64,000 nucleotides of DNA, taken from the NCBI GenBank assembly GCA_934477125.1, contig CAKSOL010000013.1, positions 1 to 64,000 on the forward strand. The letters are read 5' to 3'. A program made the position numbers and the translations under genes. Shown here piece after piece: positions 33,969 to 43,219 of the stretch (the first letter of the stretch is position 1; each line of letters starts with the position of its first letter). The notes under the pieces were generated by a model. It saw only the letters and a program-made list of their open reading frames with translations. It did no database searches and had not been told where the DNA came from. The DNA is from an uncultured Eubacteriales bacterium (lineage in GTDB: Bacteria; Bacillota; Clostridia; Oscillospirales; Acutalibacteraceae).

Positions 33969-34712
33969 ATGTTAGAGTTACAGCATATTTCCTTTTCCGC
34001 CGAAGATGAAAACGGAGGAAACAGGAAGGAAATACTGAGGGATGTGTCTTTAAAGCTCGAACCTGGCTTTATCGCGGTTACGGGTCCTAACGGCGGAGGA
34101 AAATCAACCCTTGCTAAAATAATTATGGGAATTTATAAGCCGCAGCAGGGTAAAATCCTGCTCAACGGCGAGGATATAACCGAGCTGTCGGTAACCGAAC
34201 GCGCCCGCCGCGGCATAAGCTTTGCCTTTCAGCAGCCCGTTAGATTTAAAGGGCTTACCGTAAATGACCTTATCCGCCTTTCCGCCGGAAGGGATATAAG
34301 CGTCGGCGACGCCTGCGATTATCTTTCCCAGGTCGGTCTTTGCGCGCGCGATTATATCAACCGCGAGGTAAACGCCTCTCTTTCCGGCGGAGAGCTTAAA
34401 CGCATTGAAATAGCCGGTGTTATGGCGAGAGGTACCGACGTTACGATATTCGACGAGCCGGAAGCGGGTATAGACCTATGGAGCTTCGGCAATCTGATAA
34501 ACGTTTTCGAGAGGATGCGCGAAACCCTCGGCGGCACGATAATAATAATATCGCATCAGGAAAGAATTCTTAACATTGCCGATAAGGTTGCCGTTATAGC
34601 GAACGGTCAGCTGAAGCAGTTCGGCGGCAGAGAGGAGATTCTGCCGGAGCTGCTCAATGTTTCATCCGCCTGCAAGGTTCTGACGGATAATCTGGAGGGG
34701 GAGCGGAAATGA
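33969..34712 (+). CDS. sufC: SufC-type Fe-S assembly ATPase
   Basis: This 247-residue ABC ATPase has Walker A TGPNGGGKSTLAK, the Q loop in FAFQQPVRF, signature LSGGELKRIEIAGVMA and Walker B VTIFDEPEAGIDLW, with the SufC-like EPEAGID. It powers scaffold-dependent Fe-S cluster assembly in the cytosol. It overlaps the next gene by 4 bases. No sufS, sufU or sufD lies nearby, so it forms the two-gene minimal type. Confidence 0.92.
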   Translation: MLELQHISFSAEDENGGNRKEILRDVSLKLEPGFIAVTGPNGGGKSTLAKIIMGIYKPQQGKILLNGEDITELSVTERARRGISFAFQQPVRFKGLTVNDLIRLSAGRDISVGDACDYLSQVGLCARDYINREVNASLSGGELKRIEIAGVMARGTDVTIFDEPEAGIDLWSFGNLINVFERMRETLGGTIIIISHQERILNIADKVAVIANGQLKQFGGREEILPELLNVSSACKVLTDNLEGERK

Positions 34713-35626
34713 CCGAAACGGAAAAGCAGCTGCTTAAAATAATTGCCGATATGGACGGCGCTCCCGCGGGAGCATACAATATCCGCGCAAACGGAGCGCT
34801 CGATTCCCGCGCGGTTACGGAAAATATTGATATAAAAACCAAAACGGACAAGCCCGGAATAGATATAATAATCCGCCCCGGAACAAAGGGCGAGGAGGTT
34901 CATATTCCCGTTATTATAAGCAAAACCGGACTCAGCGACCTGGTTTATAACGATTTTATAGTCGGCGAAAATTCCGACGTTACGATAGTTGCAGGCTGCG
35001 GTATTCATAACTGCGGCGACGACGAATCGCGGCACGACGGTATTCATACGTTCTATGTCGGCAAAAATGCACGCGTTAAGTATATTGAACGGCATTACGG
35101 CGAGGGCGAGGGCAACGGCGCGCGGGATATGAACCCGACGACGGTTGTCAACCTCTCAGAGGGCAGCTATATGGAAATGGAGACTAGTCAGATAGACGGA
35201 ATCGACTCTACAAACCGGGTAACACGCGGAGTTGTTGAGAAAAACGCAACACTTGTTATTCACGAAAAAATCCGCACCTGCGGCGGACAGCACGCCGAAA
35301 CCGATTTCAAGGTTGACCTTAACGGCGAGGGAGCCGGTACAAACGTTATTTCCCGCTCGGTTGCAAAGGATAAATCAACGCAGGTTTTCCGCTCTCGGAT
35401 TAACGGCAACGCGCCCTGCAACGGTCATACCGAGTGCGACGCGATAATTATGAACGAGGCGCACGTCAGCGCGATACCTGAGCTGAGCGCCAACAATATA
35501 GACGCCTCTCTTATCCACGAGGCTGCAATAGGCAAGATAGCCGGCGAACAGCTTACAAAGCTGATGACTCTGGGACTGACGGAGGAGCAGGCGGAAAACG
35601 AGATAGTGAACGGATTTTTGAAATAA
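34709..35626 (+). CDS. sufB: SufB/SufD-like Fe-S scaffold subunit
   Basis: The 305-residue product has the SufB/SufD beta-helix core: VHIPVIISKTGLSDLVYNDF, DVTIVAGCGIHNCGDDESRHDGIHTFYVGKNARVKYIERHYG, and the C-terminal ICTCGGQHAETDF-like stretch (here IRTCGGQHAETDFKVDLNGEGA), HTECDAIIMNEAHVSAIPEL and IHEAAIGKIAGEQL. Length is about two thirds of SufB, as in the compact SMS-type systems that use one SufB/D homologue with SufC. Cysteines in the GCGIHNCG and TCGGQHAE segments are candidate cluster ligands. Confidence 0.9.
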   Translation: MTETEKQLLKIIADMDGAPAGAYNIRANGALDSRAVTENIDIKTKTDKPGIDIIIRPGTKGEEVHIPVIISKTGLSDLVYNDFIVGENSDVTIVAGCGIHNCGDDESRHDGIHTFYVGKNARVKYIERHYGEGEGNGARDMNPTTVVNLSEGSYMEMETSQIDGIDSTNRVTRGVVEKNATLVIHEKIRTCGGQHAETDFKVDLNGEGAGTNVISRSVAKDKSTQVFRSRINGNAPCNGHTECDAIIMNEAHVSAIPELSANNIDASLIHEAAIGKIAGEQLTKLMTLGLTEEQAENEIVNGFLK

Positions 35627-35627
35627 A

Positions 35628-37367
35628 ATGAAAACCGGAAAACTTATAAAGCGGTTCGCGCCTTATTACAAGCCGTATATCGGCATTATGGTGTTTGACC
35701 TGTTCTGCGCGGCGCTGACAACCGTATGCGAATTAGTGCTGCCGATGATAGTAAGAGAAATAACCAACAGAGCCGTTTCCTCCTCTGCCGCGCTGACGGT
35801 AAGCTTTGTCATTAAGGTCGGTGCGTTTTACCTTGTGCTGCGGATTGTAGACACGGCGGCAAACTATTATATGGCGTCTGTCGGTCATATAATGGGAACG
35901 CGTATTGAAACCGATATGCGCAGGGATATGTTCTCTCATTTGCAGAAGCTTTCCTTTTCCTATTACGACAACACAAAGGTCGGCACGATAATGTCGCGCA
36001 TAACAAACGATTTGTTTGACGTTACCGAGTTTGCGCACCATTGCCCGGAGGAATTTTTTATTGCCTTCATCAAAATAGCGGCAGCGTTTGTTATTCTCTG
36101 CACAGTTAATGTTCCTCTGACTCTTATAATCTTTGCGATTATTCCGCCGATGATAATTGTTCTTAAATTTTTCAACAGCCGGATGAAATCGGGGTTCAGG
36201 GAATCGCGGAGAACCGTAGCCGAGCTTAATTCCTCGGTTGAGGACAGTCTGCTCGGAATCAGAGTTGTTCAGTCGTTTGCAAACGAGGAAATAGAGGAAG
36301 AAAAGTTTGAAAAGGGAAACTCTGCATTTCTTAAAATAAAATCCAAGGTATACCGCTATATGGGCGGATTTCAGAGCTGTACGCGGTTTTTCGACGGACT
36401 TATGTATATAACCGTCGTCGTTGCAGGGGCGCTGTTTATAATCGGCGGAAAAATCGACGCGGCTGACCTTGTTGCTTACCTTTTGTTTGTTTCAACCCTG
36501 CTAACATCGATACGCCGCATCGTTGAGTTCGGCGAACAGTTCCAGCGCGGAATGACGGGTATTGAAAGGTTTGTTGAAATAGTTGACTGCGAGCCGGATA
36601 TAACCGATAAGCCGGGAGCCATTGAGCTTAAAGACGTCCGCGGAGATATCAGGTTTGAGGATGTAAGCTTCAGGTATGCCGACGATACCGAGCAGGTGCT
36701 TTCTCACCTTGATTTGAATATCCCCGCCGGAAAAAGCATTGCGCTCGTCGGTCCGTCCGGCGGAGGAAAGACCACGATATGCTCGCTGATACCCCGGTTT
36801 TATGAAATCGGGAGCGGCAGAATAACTGTTGACGGCGTTGATATAAGGGATGTTACCCTGCGCTCGCTGAGAGAGCATATCGGAATTGTTCAGCAGGACG
36901 TTTATCTGTTTTCGGGCAGCGTTTACCGCAATATTGAATACGGCTGTCCGGGAGCCGAACCGGAAAGGATTTACGAGGCGGCGCGGCTTGCCGGAGCGGA
37001 TGAATTTATAAGCGCTCTGCCCGACGGATACAATACATACGTCGGCGAAAGGGGCGTTAAGCTTTCGGGCGGTCAGAAGCAGCGGATTTCGATAGCGCGG
37101 GTATTTCTCAAAAATCCGCCGATACTTATTCTTGATGAGGCAACAAGCGCTCTTGATAACGAAAGCGAGTATCTTGTTCAGCAGTCACTTGAGCGGCTGG
37201 CTCAGGGCAGAACGACCCTGACCATCGCGCACAGGCTTTCAACCGTTAAAAACGCCGATGAAATACTTGTTCTGACTTCAAGCGGAATAGCCGAACGGGG
37301 AACCCATAAGCAGCTGATTGAAAAGGGCGGGATATATTCGAGGCTTTACCGCTCGCTGGCTGAATAA
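35628..37367 (+). CDS. ABC exporter, fused membrane and ATPase domains
   Basis: This 579-residue half-transporter has six membrane segments (about 1-310) and an ATPase with GPSGGGKTTICSLIP, QQDVYLFSGSVYRNI, LSGGQKQRISIARVFLKNPP and ILILDEATSALD. It matches MdlB/MsbA-type lipid or drug exporters and would act as a homodimer. It begins one base after sufB and precedes a glycosyltransferase gene, so a role in exporting a lipid-linked or drug substrate is possible but unproven. Confidence 0.92.
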   Translation: MKTGKLIKRFAPYYKPYIGIMVFDLFCAALTTVCELVLPMIVREITNRAVSSSAALTVSFVIKVGAFYLVLRIVDTAANYYMASVGHIMGTRIETDMRRDMFSHLQKLSFSYYDNTKVGTIMSRITNDLFDVTEFAHHCPEEFFIAFIKIAAAFVILCTVNVPLTLIIFAIIPPMIIVLKFFNSRMKSGFRESRRTVAELNSSVEDSLLGIRVVQSFANEEIEEEKFEKGNSAFLKIKSKVYRYMGGFQSCTRFFDGLMYITVVVAGALFIIGGKIDAADLVAYLLFVSTLLTSIRRIVEFGEQFQRGMTGIERFVEIVDCEPDITDKPGAIELKDVRGDIRFEDVSFRYADDTEQVLSHLDLNIPAGKSIALVGPSGGGKTTICSLIPRFYEIGSGRITVDGVDIRDVTLRSLREHIGIVQQDVYLFSGSVYRNIEYGCPGAEPERIYEAARLAGADEFISALPDGYNTYVGERGVKLSGGQKQRISIARVFLKNPPILILDEATSALDNESEYLVQQSLERLAQGRTTLTIAHRLSTVKNADEILVLTSSGIAERGTHKQLIEKGGIYSRLYRSLAE

Positions 37368-37382
37368 AAAGGAGTTGTGTTT

Positions 37383-38153
37383 TTGGATATAGACGATAAT
37401 TTTGTTTCGGCGGCGATAGTTACCTATAATAATAAGGAGCAGGCGCCGCAGGCTTGTCGCTCGGTTCTGGAAAACACGGCGGAACGCGCGGTGCGGCTGT
37501 ATGTTATAGACAACAACTCCTCTGACGGAACGGTTCAGGCGCTTGAAAAGCTTGATGGCTTAACGGTTCTCCGGCAAAGCAAGAACCTCGGCTTCGGAGC
37601 AGCGCATAACAAGGTACTCGGAGAAACGCTCGGAAGGTATCACTTTGTTATAAATCCCGATATCAGCTTTTCAGAGGATGTTATTTCCGAAATGTCTGTT
37701 TTTATGGACCAAAATCCCGACATTGTTCTCTGCTGCCCGAAAATCCTCAATCCGGACGGCAGCGAGCAGCGGCTGACCTGCCGCAGACCGACCTTTAAAC
37801 GTCTGTTTTTAGGCAGACTTGCTCCGTTGGGCGCGCCGTTTCGGCGGATAAGAGATGAATATACCTCGCGTGACGGCGACGGCGTCTGCAACCTTGATTT
37901 TTGTACAGGCTGCTTTTTTGTGATACGGAGCGAGGTGTTCCGCAGGCTCGGCGGCTTTGACGAACGGTATTTTATGTATCTTGAGGACGCTGACCTTACT
38001 CTGAGGGCAAAGGACTTCGGCAGAACCGTAATTGCGCCGCAGTTCTCTGTTACTCACGAATGGAACAGAGAAAGTGCTAAAAAGCCGCGGTATTTCTTTA
38101 TCCATCTTATGTCCTGTTTTAAATTTCTTTATAAATGGAGGAAGCATAAATGA
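37383..38153 (+). CDS. Family 2 glycosyltransferase (rhamnosyltransferase-like)
   Basis: The product (about 256 residues) has the GT-A core AAIVTYNNKEQAPQACRSVLE, YVIDNNSSDGT (here LYVIDNNSSDGTVQALE), NLGFGAAHNKVL, FVINPDISF with the DxS/D site, and LDFCTGCFFVIRSEVFRRLGGFDERYFMYLEDADLTLRA. The last block is typical of WbbL-type rhamnosyltransferases. I prefer TTG 37383, eight bases after GGAG; GTG 37377 is too near. It overlaps rfbD by 4 bases, and the pathway next to it makes dTDP-rhamnose, its likely donor. Confidence 0.88.
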   Translation: MDIDDNFVSAAIVTYNNKEQAPQACRSVLENTAERAVRLYVIDNNSSDGTVQALEKLDGLTVLRQSKNLGFGAAHNKVLGETLGRYHFVINPDISFSEDVISEMSVFMDQNPDIVLCCPKILNPDGSEQRLTCRRPTFKRLFLGRLAPLGAPFRRIRDEYTSRDGDGVCNLDFCTGCFFVIRSEVFRRLGGFDERYFMYLEDADLTLRAKDFGRTVIAPQFSVTHEWNRESAKKPRYFFIHLMSCFKFLYKWRKHK

Positions 38154-39034
38154 AACTTATGATAACCGGCAGTCACGGTCAGCTCGGAAACGAGCTTATC
38201 TCCTGCCTGAAAAGCGGGAGGAGCGAAATAGGCGATATTCCCCCGCAGCTTTCGGACTGCGAGATTTTCCCGGTTGACATCGACGAGCTTGATATAACCG
38301 ACCTTTCGGCTGTTCGGAAATATATCGGCGAAAAAAAGCCGGATGTTATTATAAACTGCGCCGCTATGACTAACGTTGACGGCTGCGAAACCGCTTTGCA
38401 GACCGCTTTCCGCGTCAATGCGCTCGGCGTTCGCAATCTCGCTGTCTGCGCTGAGGAGACGGGAGCCAAGCTTATCCACGTTTCAACCGATTATGTTTTT
38501 TCGGGCGACGCCCAAAAGCCGTATGCCGAATGGGATACCGTAAATCCGCAGAGCGTTTACGGCGCGTCAAAGGCGCTCGGAGAAAAATATGCCCTGAGCT
38601 TCTGCCGCCGCAGCTTTATTGTCCGAACCTCCTGGCTTTACGGCTATATAGGCAAAAACTTTGTTAAAACGGTACGCAGAGTTTTAAGGGAACGCGGAGG
38701 TATGACGGTAGTCAACGACCAGCGCGGCAATCCGACCAACGCAAACGACATTGCGCATCATTTGCTGCTGCTCGCCGTTACAGAGGAATACGGAATTTAT
38801 CACTGTACCGGGTCGGGAGAATGCACCTGGTTTGAGTTCGCCCGCAAAATAGCCGAGCTTTCGGGGTTCGACCCCGAAACAGTCAAGCCATGCACCTCGG
38901 AGGAATACCCCACCCCCACAAAGCGCCCGGCTTATTCCTCGCTCAGAAATTTAGCGCTTGAATGTACCGTAGGAGACAATATGCGTGACTGGCAGGACGC
39001 CATTAAAGAATATATATCAAAAGTGGAGGACTAA
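38150..39034 (+). CDS. rfbD: dTDP-4-dehydrorhamnose reductase
   Basis: This 294-residue short-chain reductase has MITGSHGQLGNELI for NAD(P)H, HVSTDYVFSGD, the catalytic tyrosine-lysine YGASKALGEKY, FIVRTSWLYG and DQRGNPTNANDIA. It performs the last step to dTDP-L-rhamnose. It overlaps the glycosyltransferase gene by 4 bases and precedes rfbB by 2 bases. Confidence 0.95.
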   Translation: MKLMITGSHGQLGNELISCLKSGRSEIGDIPPQLSDCEIFPVDIDELDITDLSAVRKYIGEKKPDVIINCAAMTNVDGCETALQTAFRVNALGVRNLAVCAEETGAKLIHVSTDYVFSGDAQKPYAEWDTVNPQSVYGASKALGEKYALSFCRRSFIVRTSWLYGYIGKNFVKTVRRVLRERGGMTVVNDQRGNPTNANDIAHHLLLLAVTEEYGIYHCTGSGECTWFEFARKIAELSGFDPETVKPCTSEEYPTPTKRPAYSSLRNLALECTVGDNMRDWQDAIKEYISKVED

Positions 39035-39036
39035 TT

Positions 39037-40104
39037 ATGAAAACCTATCTTGTAACCGGAGGAGCCGGATTTATCGGTTCAAACTTTGTTATCTATATGC
39101 TCGGAAAGTATAAGGACATCCGCATTGTCAACGTTGACAAGCTCACCTATGCGGGAAATCTTGAGAACTTAAAGAGCGTTGAAAACGACCCGCGTTACCG
39201 CTTTGTTCAGGCGGATATCTGCGACCGCAAGGCTATTGAGGCGCTTTTTGCCGAGGAAAATATCGATTATGTTGTAAACTTTGCGGCTGAAAGCCACGTT
39301 GACCGCTCAATAAGCAATCCCGAAATTTTCGTTAAGACCAATGTTGAGGGAACCGTCAATATGCTGCAATGCGCCAAAAATGCCTGGCAGACCGGTGACG
39401 ACACCTACCGAGACGGCGTTAAATACCTTCAGGTTTCAACCGACGAGGTTTACGGCTCTCTCGGTGAGACCGGATTCTTCACCGAAACTACTCCGCTTGA
39501 CCCCCACTCCCCCTACTCTGCCTCAAAGGCAAGCGCGGATTTCTTCGTTAAGGCTTTCGGAGATACTTATAAATTCCCGGTTAATATTACCCGCTGCTCC
39601 AACAACTACGGTCCCTACCAGTTCCCCGAAAAGCTTATTCCGCTTATTATGAACAACACTCTCAATCACCGCGACCTGCCGGTATACGGCGACGGTATGC
39701 AGATACGCGACTGGCTTTATGTTGAAGACCACTGCAAGGCTATCAATATGGTTATTACCGGCGGCGTTCCGGGTCAGGTATATAATGTCGGCGGTCATAA
39801 CGAGCGCCCGAATATATTCATAGTAAAGTCTATTATCGAGTATATAAAGGAAAATGTTGATGAAACCGTCGGCGAGCATATGATTAAATACGTTACCGAC
39901 CGCAAGGGTCACGACCGCCGTTACGGAATTGACCCGCAGAAGATAAAGGACGCTCTCGGCTGGTATCCGGAAACCTGCTTCGAGGTCGGAATTAAAAAGA
40001 CCTTAAAATGGTACCTCGATAACCGCGATTGGGTAGAAAACGTTACAAGCGGCGCTTATCAGAACTATTATGAAACAATGTACAGCGGAAAGAAGGAGCT
40101 TTAA
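39037..40104 (+). CDS. rfbB: dTDP-glucose 4,6-dehydratase
   Basis: This 355-residue SDR enzyme has TGGAGFIGSNFV, FAAESHVDRSI, VSTDEVYGSLG, SPYSASKASADFFVKAF with the catalytic tyrosine-lysine pair, RCSNNYGPYQFPEKLIPL and GDGMQIRDWLYVEDHC. It converts dTDP-glucose to the 4-keto-6-deoxy intermediate. The stop overlaps the rfbC start by one base. The preceding enzyme, RfbA, is not in this cluster. Confidence 0.97.
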   Translation: MKTYLVTGGAGFIGSNFVIYMLGKYKDIRIVNVDKLTYAGNLENLKSVENDPRYRFVQADICDRKAIEALFAEENIDYVVNFAAESHVDRSISNPEIFVKTNVEGTVNMLQCAKNAWQTGDDTYRDGVKYLQVSTDEVYGSLGETGFFTETTPLDPHSPYSASKASADFFVKAFGDTYKFPVNITRCSNNYGPYQFPEKLIPLIMNNTLNHRDLPVYGDGMQIRDWLYVEDHCKAINMVITGGVPGQVYNVGGHNERPNIFIVKSIIEYIKENVDETVGEHMIKYVTDRKGHDRRYGIDPQKIKDALGWYPETCFEVGIKKTLKWYLDNRDWVENVTSGAYQNYYETMYSGKKEL

Positions 40105-40658
40105 TGGGTAAGTTTAACTTTATTAAAACCTCAATAGACGGTGTTGTTATCGTTGAGCCGACCGCCTTCGGCGACAGCCGCGGATATTTTATGGAAACCT
40201 ATCAGCGCGAGGATTTTTATAACGGCGGTATAAAGGTCGATTTCGTTCAGGATAACCAGTCGATGTCAACAAAGGGCGTTCTGCGCGGTCTGCATTTTCA
40301 AAAGCAGTATTCTCAGTCCAAGCTGGTTCGCTGCATACGCGGCGAGGTATTTGACGTTGCCGTTGACCTGCGCCCTGGCTCCGAGACCTACGGCAAATGG
40401 GAGGGAGTTCTGCTTTCTGCCGAGAACCGCCGCCAGTTTTTCATTCCGAAAAACTTCGCCCACGGCTTTTTGGTGCTTTCGGACGAGGCGGAATTTGTTT
40501 ACAAGGTTGACGACTTCTATCACCCGAACGACGAGGGCGGACTTATGTGGAACGACCCCGAAATAGGAGTGGAATGGCCGATACCGGAGGGTATGGAAAT
40601 AAAGCTTTCCGATAAGGACAAGCTTCACCCGCCGTTTTCTCAGCTGAAAATGATGTAA
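40104..40658 (+). CDS. rfbC: dTDP-4-dehydrorhamnose 3,5-epimerase
   Basis: This 184-residue cupin epimerase has YFMETYQREDF, VQDNQSMSTKGVLRGLHFQ with the catalytic histidine, LVRCIRGEVFDVAVDLRPGS, FIPKNFAHGFLVLSDEAEFVYKVDDFYHPNDEGGL and WNDPEIGVEWPI. It closes the operon and is followed by a hairpin. Together with rfbD and rfbB it makes dTDP-rhamnose for a cell-surface glycan. Confidence 0.96.
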   Translation: MGKFNFIKTSIDGVVIVEPTAFGDSRGYFMETYQREDFYNGGIKVDFVQDNQSMSTKGVLRGLHFQKQYSQSKLVRCIRGEVFDVAVDLRPGSETYGKWEGVLLSAENRRQFFIPKNFAHGFLVLSDEAEFVYKVDDFYHPNDEGGLMWNDPEIGVEWPIPEGMEIKLSDKDKLHPPFSQLKMM

Positions 40659-40699
40659 AAATTACTGCTGCGGTTTTTAAACCGCCGGCGAAATAAATT

Positions 40700-40727
40700 C
40701 GGGCGGAGGGCTTTTGTTCTCCGCCCG
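40700..40727 (+). terminator. Hairpin after the rhamnose operon
   Basis: CGGGCGGAG pairs with CTCCGCCCG across 10 bases. The T tract is poor, so termination may be partial. Confidence 0.5.
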
Positions 40728-40777
40728 ATATCTGTAAAAAATCAATTTTGGTTTATCGGAAATCGAGGTAATCCCAA

Positions 40778-42103
40778 GTGGAGCAAACAGATATATTTGC
40801 AACGGAAAAAATAAGCAAAATCCTGTTTAAGCTTGCGCCGCCGGTTATGCTGGCGCAGCTTATTCAGGCGCTTTACAATATTGTGGACAGCCTTTTTGTC
40901 GGCAGATATTCCGATTCCGGACTTACCGCCCTTTCTATCATTTATCCGATGCAGCTTTTAATGATTGCCTTTGCCGTAGGAACCGGAGTAGGAATAAATA
41001 CGGTTATGTCGGCAAGACTCGGCACGGGCAACCGCAGGCAGGCTGATGAGTATGCCGGAGTCGGAACGCCGCTTGCAATAGCGCTGTGGTTTTTATTTGC
41101 CGCCGTATGTTATCTGATTATGCCCTTTTATGCAAGAATGTCCACCGGCTCCGAGGCTGTTATCAGGGATGTTATTGTATACGGCAGAATTGTTTGTATA
41201 TTCAGCTTCGGGCTGTTTGCCGAAAGCGTTTGGACAAAGATTCTGCAATCAAACGGCGATATGAAAACCCCGATGATAGCGCAGATTATCGGCGCGGTTA
41301 CAAATATCATTTTAGACCCAATACTGATTTTCGGATTGTTCGGACTGCCGGAAATGGGCATTGCCGGAGCGGCTGCCGCAACCGTTATCGGGCAGATAGC
41401 TGCGGCTCTTGCCGTTATGAAAAAAGGATTTCGCAAATCCCCGGCGGCAGGTGTTTACCCTCACCATATCGCCGAAATTTTCCGTCTCGGCGTTCCGAGC
41501 ATACTGATGCAATCGGCATACACCTTTTACATACTGGGACTCAATCTGATTTTGGCAGGCTTCTGCGATCAGGCGGTTACCGCTCTGGGGCTTTATTATA
41601 AATGGCAGACGTTTTTCTTCATTCCCCTCGGTGCAATGCAGACCTGCATTGTTCCAATCATCAGCTATAATTATGCATCGGGAAATATTGAGCGCTGCAA
41701 AAAAACGCTGGCGGACGCCGTTTTATTCGGGCTTGCGCTGATGGCGCTCGGAACGGTTTGCTTTGTTTTCTTTCCGACGCAAATGCTGCGTGTTTTCACA
41801 AATGACGCACTCGTTATTAAAATCGGGAAAGTCGGGTTTCGTTTTGTCGGAATAAGCTTCTTGCCTATGGTCACTTCTCTGATATTCCCGGTATTTTTCC
41901 AGGCGGTAGGCTCCGCTCTGAAAAGTTCCGCACTGACAGTAATACGGACAGTTCTGCTGTTCGTTCCGCTCGGCTATATCTTCTCCCGGTTCGGGCTTAA
42001 TCTGTTTTGGCTTACCTTTCCGGTAACAGAGCTGCTGACAAGCGCCGCAGGCGCGGTGTTCTACCGGCATTTTCTCAAAAACAGCTATACCGTCAACACA
42101 TAA
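40778..42103 (+). CDS. MATE-family efflux transporter
   Basis: This 441-residue protein has twelve predicted membrane helices in two halves, with FKLAPPVMLAQLIQALYNIVDSLFVGRYSD at the N-terminus and the matching VPSILMQSAYTFYILGLNLIL half. It would export cationic drugs or metabolites by Na+ or H+ antiport. The start is GTG 40778, with an AGGT site upstream. It is followed without a gap by remnant PAP2 sequence. Confidence 0.9.
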   Translation: MEQTDIFATEKISKILFKLAPPVMLAQLIQALYNIVDSLFVGRYSDSGLTALSIIYPMQLLMIAFAVGTGVGINTVMSARLGTGNRRQADEYAGVGTPLAIALWFLFAAVCYLIMPFYARMSTGSEAVIRDVIVYGRIVCIFSFGLFAESVWTKILQSNGDMKTPMIAQIIGAVTNIILDPILIFGLFGLPEMGIAGAAAATVIGQIAAALAVMKKGFRKSPAAGVYPHHIAEIFRLGVPSILMQSAYTFYILGLNLILAGFCDQAVTALGLYYKWQTFFFIPLGAMQTCIVPIISYNYASGNIERCKKTLADAVLFGLALMALGTVCFVFFPTQMLRVFTNDALVIKIGKVGFRFVGISFLPMVTSLIFPVFFQAVGSALKSSALTVIRTVLLFVPLGYIFSRFGLNLFWLTFPVTELLTSAAGAVFYRHFLKNSYTVNT

Positions 42104-42297
42104 TTGCCGCCGATTCCCGGTTCGGTATTGCAGCCATACCGCTCGCCGCGCTTATAGCGTTTTCCCGGCTGTATCTTTTCGTTCACTTCCCGACCGACGT
42201 GCTGTTTTCGGTTATTATGGGAATTGCTATCGGATTCGCGGTATGGAAAACAGGAGGAAGCATAATAGACAAAATTCCCTGCTTACAGAAAGTATAG
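42104..42297 (+). pseudogene. 3' remnant of a PAP2-type phosphatase gene
   Basis: In frame with a stop at 42295, the sequence reads DSRFGIAAIPLAALIAFSRL then YLFVHFPTDVLFSVIMGIAI, with SRLYLFVHFPTDV as the third conserved PAP2 motif (arginine, histidine, aspartate). The first two motifs and the start are missing: the frame meets the MATE stop codon region directly. It is a truncated fragment of a membrane phosphatase. Confidence 0.65.
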
Positions 42298-42301
42298 ATT
42301 A

Positions 42302-42340
42302 AAAATCCGGGGTTCCGTATAGCGGAGCCCCGGATTTTAT
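42302..42340 (+). terminator. Bidirectional terminator
   Basis: AAAATCCGGGG and CCCCGGATTTT form an 11-bp stem with a 15-base loop, between convergent genes. Confidence 0.8.
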
Positions 42341-42354
42341 CATTATATTCGGTT

Positions 42355-43107
42355 TTATTCAGCCTTTTCCCCGGCAGTCTCCTCAGCAGGAGTTTCCGGC
42401 TGAGAAACGGACTGTTCAACCGGCGTTTCGGGCTGAACGGCTGTCTCCTGCGGCGCAGCATTTTCCTGCGGCGCGGCTGTCGGCTGAGGTACAGCATTCT
42501 GCTGCGGCATAAAGTTCTGCTGCGGCGCAGCTGCGTTTTGCTGCTGAACCGGCGCCGCCGGAGCAAAGCCCTGAGCTGCCGCCTTTTGCTTTTTAGCCGC
42601 CGAACGAATTGGAGCTATGCAGCCGACAACGCAAAGACCGATGCTTATTAAAAGGTTGGAAATATAGCTTGACGCAATATCGCCGTCGGAAAGGAATGTA
42701 TAAGCATAGCGGACGGAGGTGAAAAAGCCCACCGTATAATCAATATCGCCGTTTTTATACCATTCCTTATAAGCCTCATAAACATCCTGAGCAAGGCAGA
42801 GATACCAGGCAAGCAGTATAACAATCGCCGCCATAACGACCGAAATCACTATTCCGTACTTGCTTTCGCGCTTTGCAAACAGCCTGTATCCTACAAAGGC
42901 ACAGCTTACGCTTATAAGTCCGCTTACTGCCGCAAGATAGCCGACCTGCCACAAAATCCAATAGACCAGACCGCCTATCAGCGCGAACAGAAACGCGCCG
43001 ACCGTTCCTGCAAGCTTATTTTCTCCGAAATCGGCTGCAAGCGCATAATTATAAGCCGCAGCGGCATTATCAGCCTGAACCGGCGTCTGAGCATTATTCT
43101 CATTCAT
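42355..43107 (-). CDS. Hypothetical membrane protein with Gln/Pro/Ala-rich tail
   Basis: This 250-residue protein has about four membrane helices (30-55, 58-75, 85-105, 145-170). The last 75 residues are a Q/P/A-rich disordered tail, with QNAAAPQQNFMPQQNAV-type repeats. No family is recognised. It is single, convergent with the MATE gene, and lies after a terminator; topology suggests a sensing or scaffolding role but nothing shows it. Confidence 0.75.
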   Translation of the reverse strand: MNENNAQTPVQADNAAAAYNYALAADFGENKLAGTVGAFLFALIGGLVYWILWQVGYLAAVSGLISVSCAFVGYRLFAKRESKYGIVISVVMAAIVILLAWYLCLAQDVYEAYKEWYKNGDIDYTVGFFTSVRYAYTFLSDGDIASSYISNLLISIGLCVVGCIAPIRSAAKKQKAAAQGFAPAAPVQQQNAAAPQQNFMPQQNAVPQPTAAPQENAAPQETAVQPETPVEQSVSQPETPAEETAGEKAE

Positions 43108-43188
43108 AATTTTAACCCCTTACGCTTAATTTAAATACAATATACCATAAAGAGCTGATATAGTCAAGAGCGGTAAAGGTCTGTTATC

Positions 43189-43219
43189 AAAAGCCGGGCG
43201 GTTATTCCACCCGGCTTTT
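43189..43219 (-). terminator. Terminator of the diguanylate cyclase pair
   Basis: AAAAGCCGGG and CCCGGCTTTT pair across an 11-base loop. The hairpin overlaps the stop codon of the distal GGDEF gene by two bases. Confidence 0.7.

Noticed and set aside
42007..42103. Start of the PAP2-like frame within the MATE gene
   Set aside because: The portion inside the MATE gene is out-of-frame translation; only the part after 42104 resembles PAP2.
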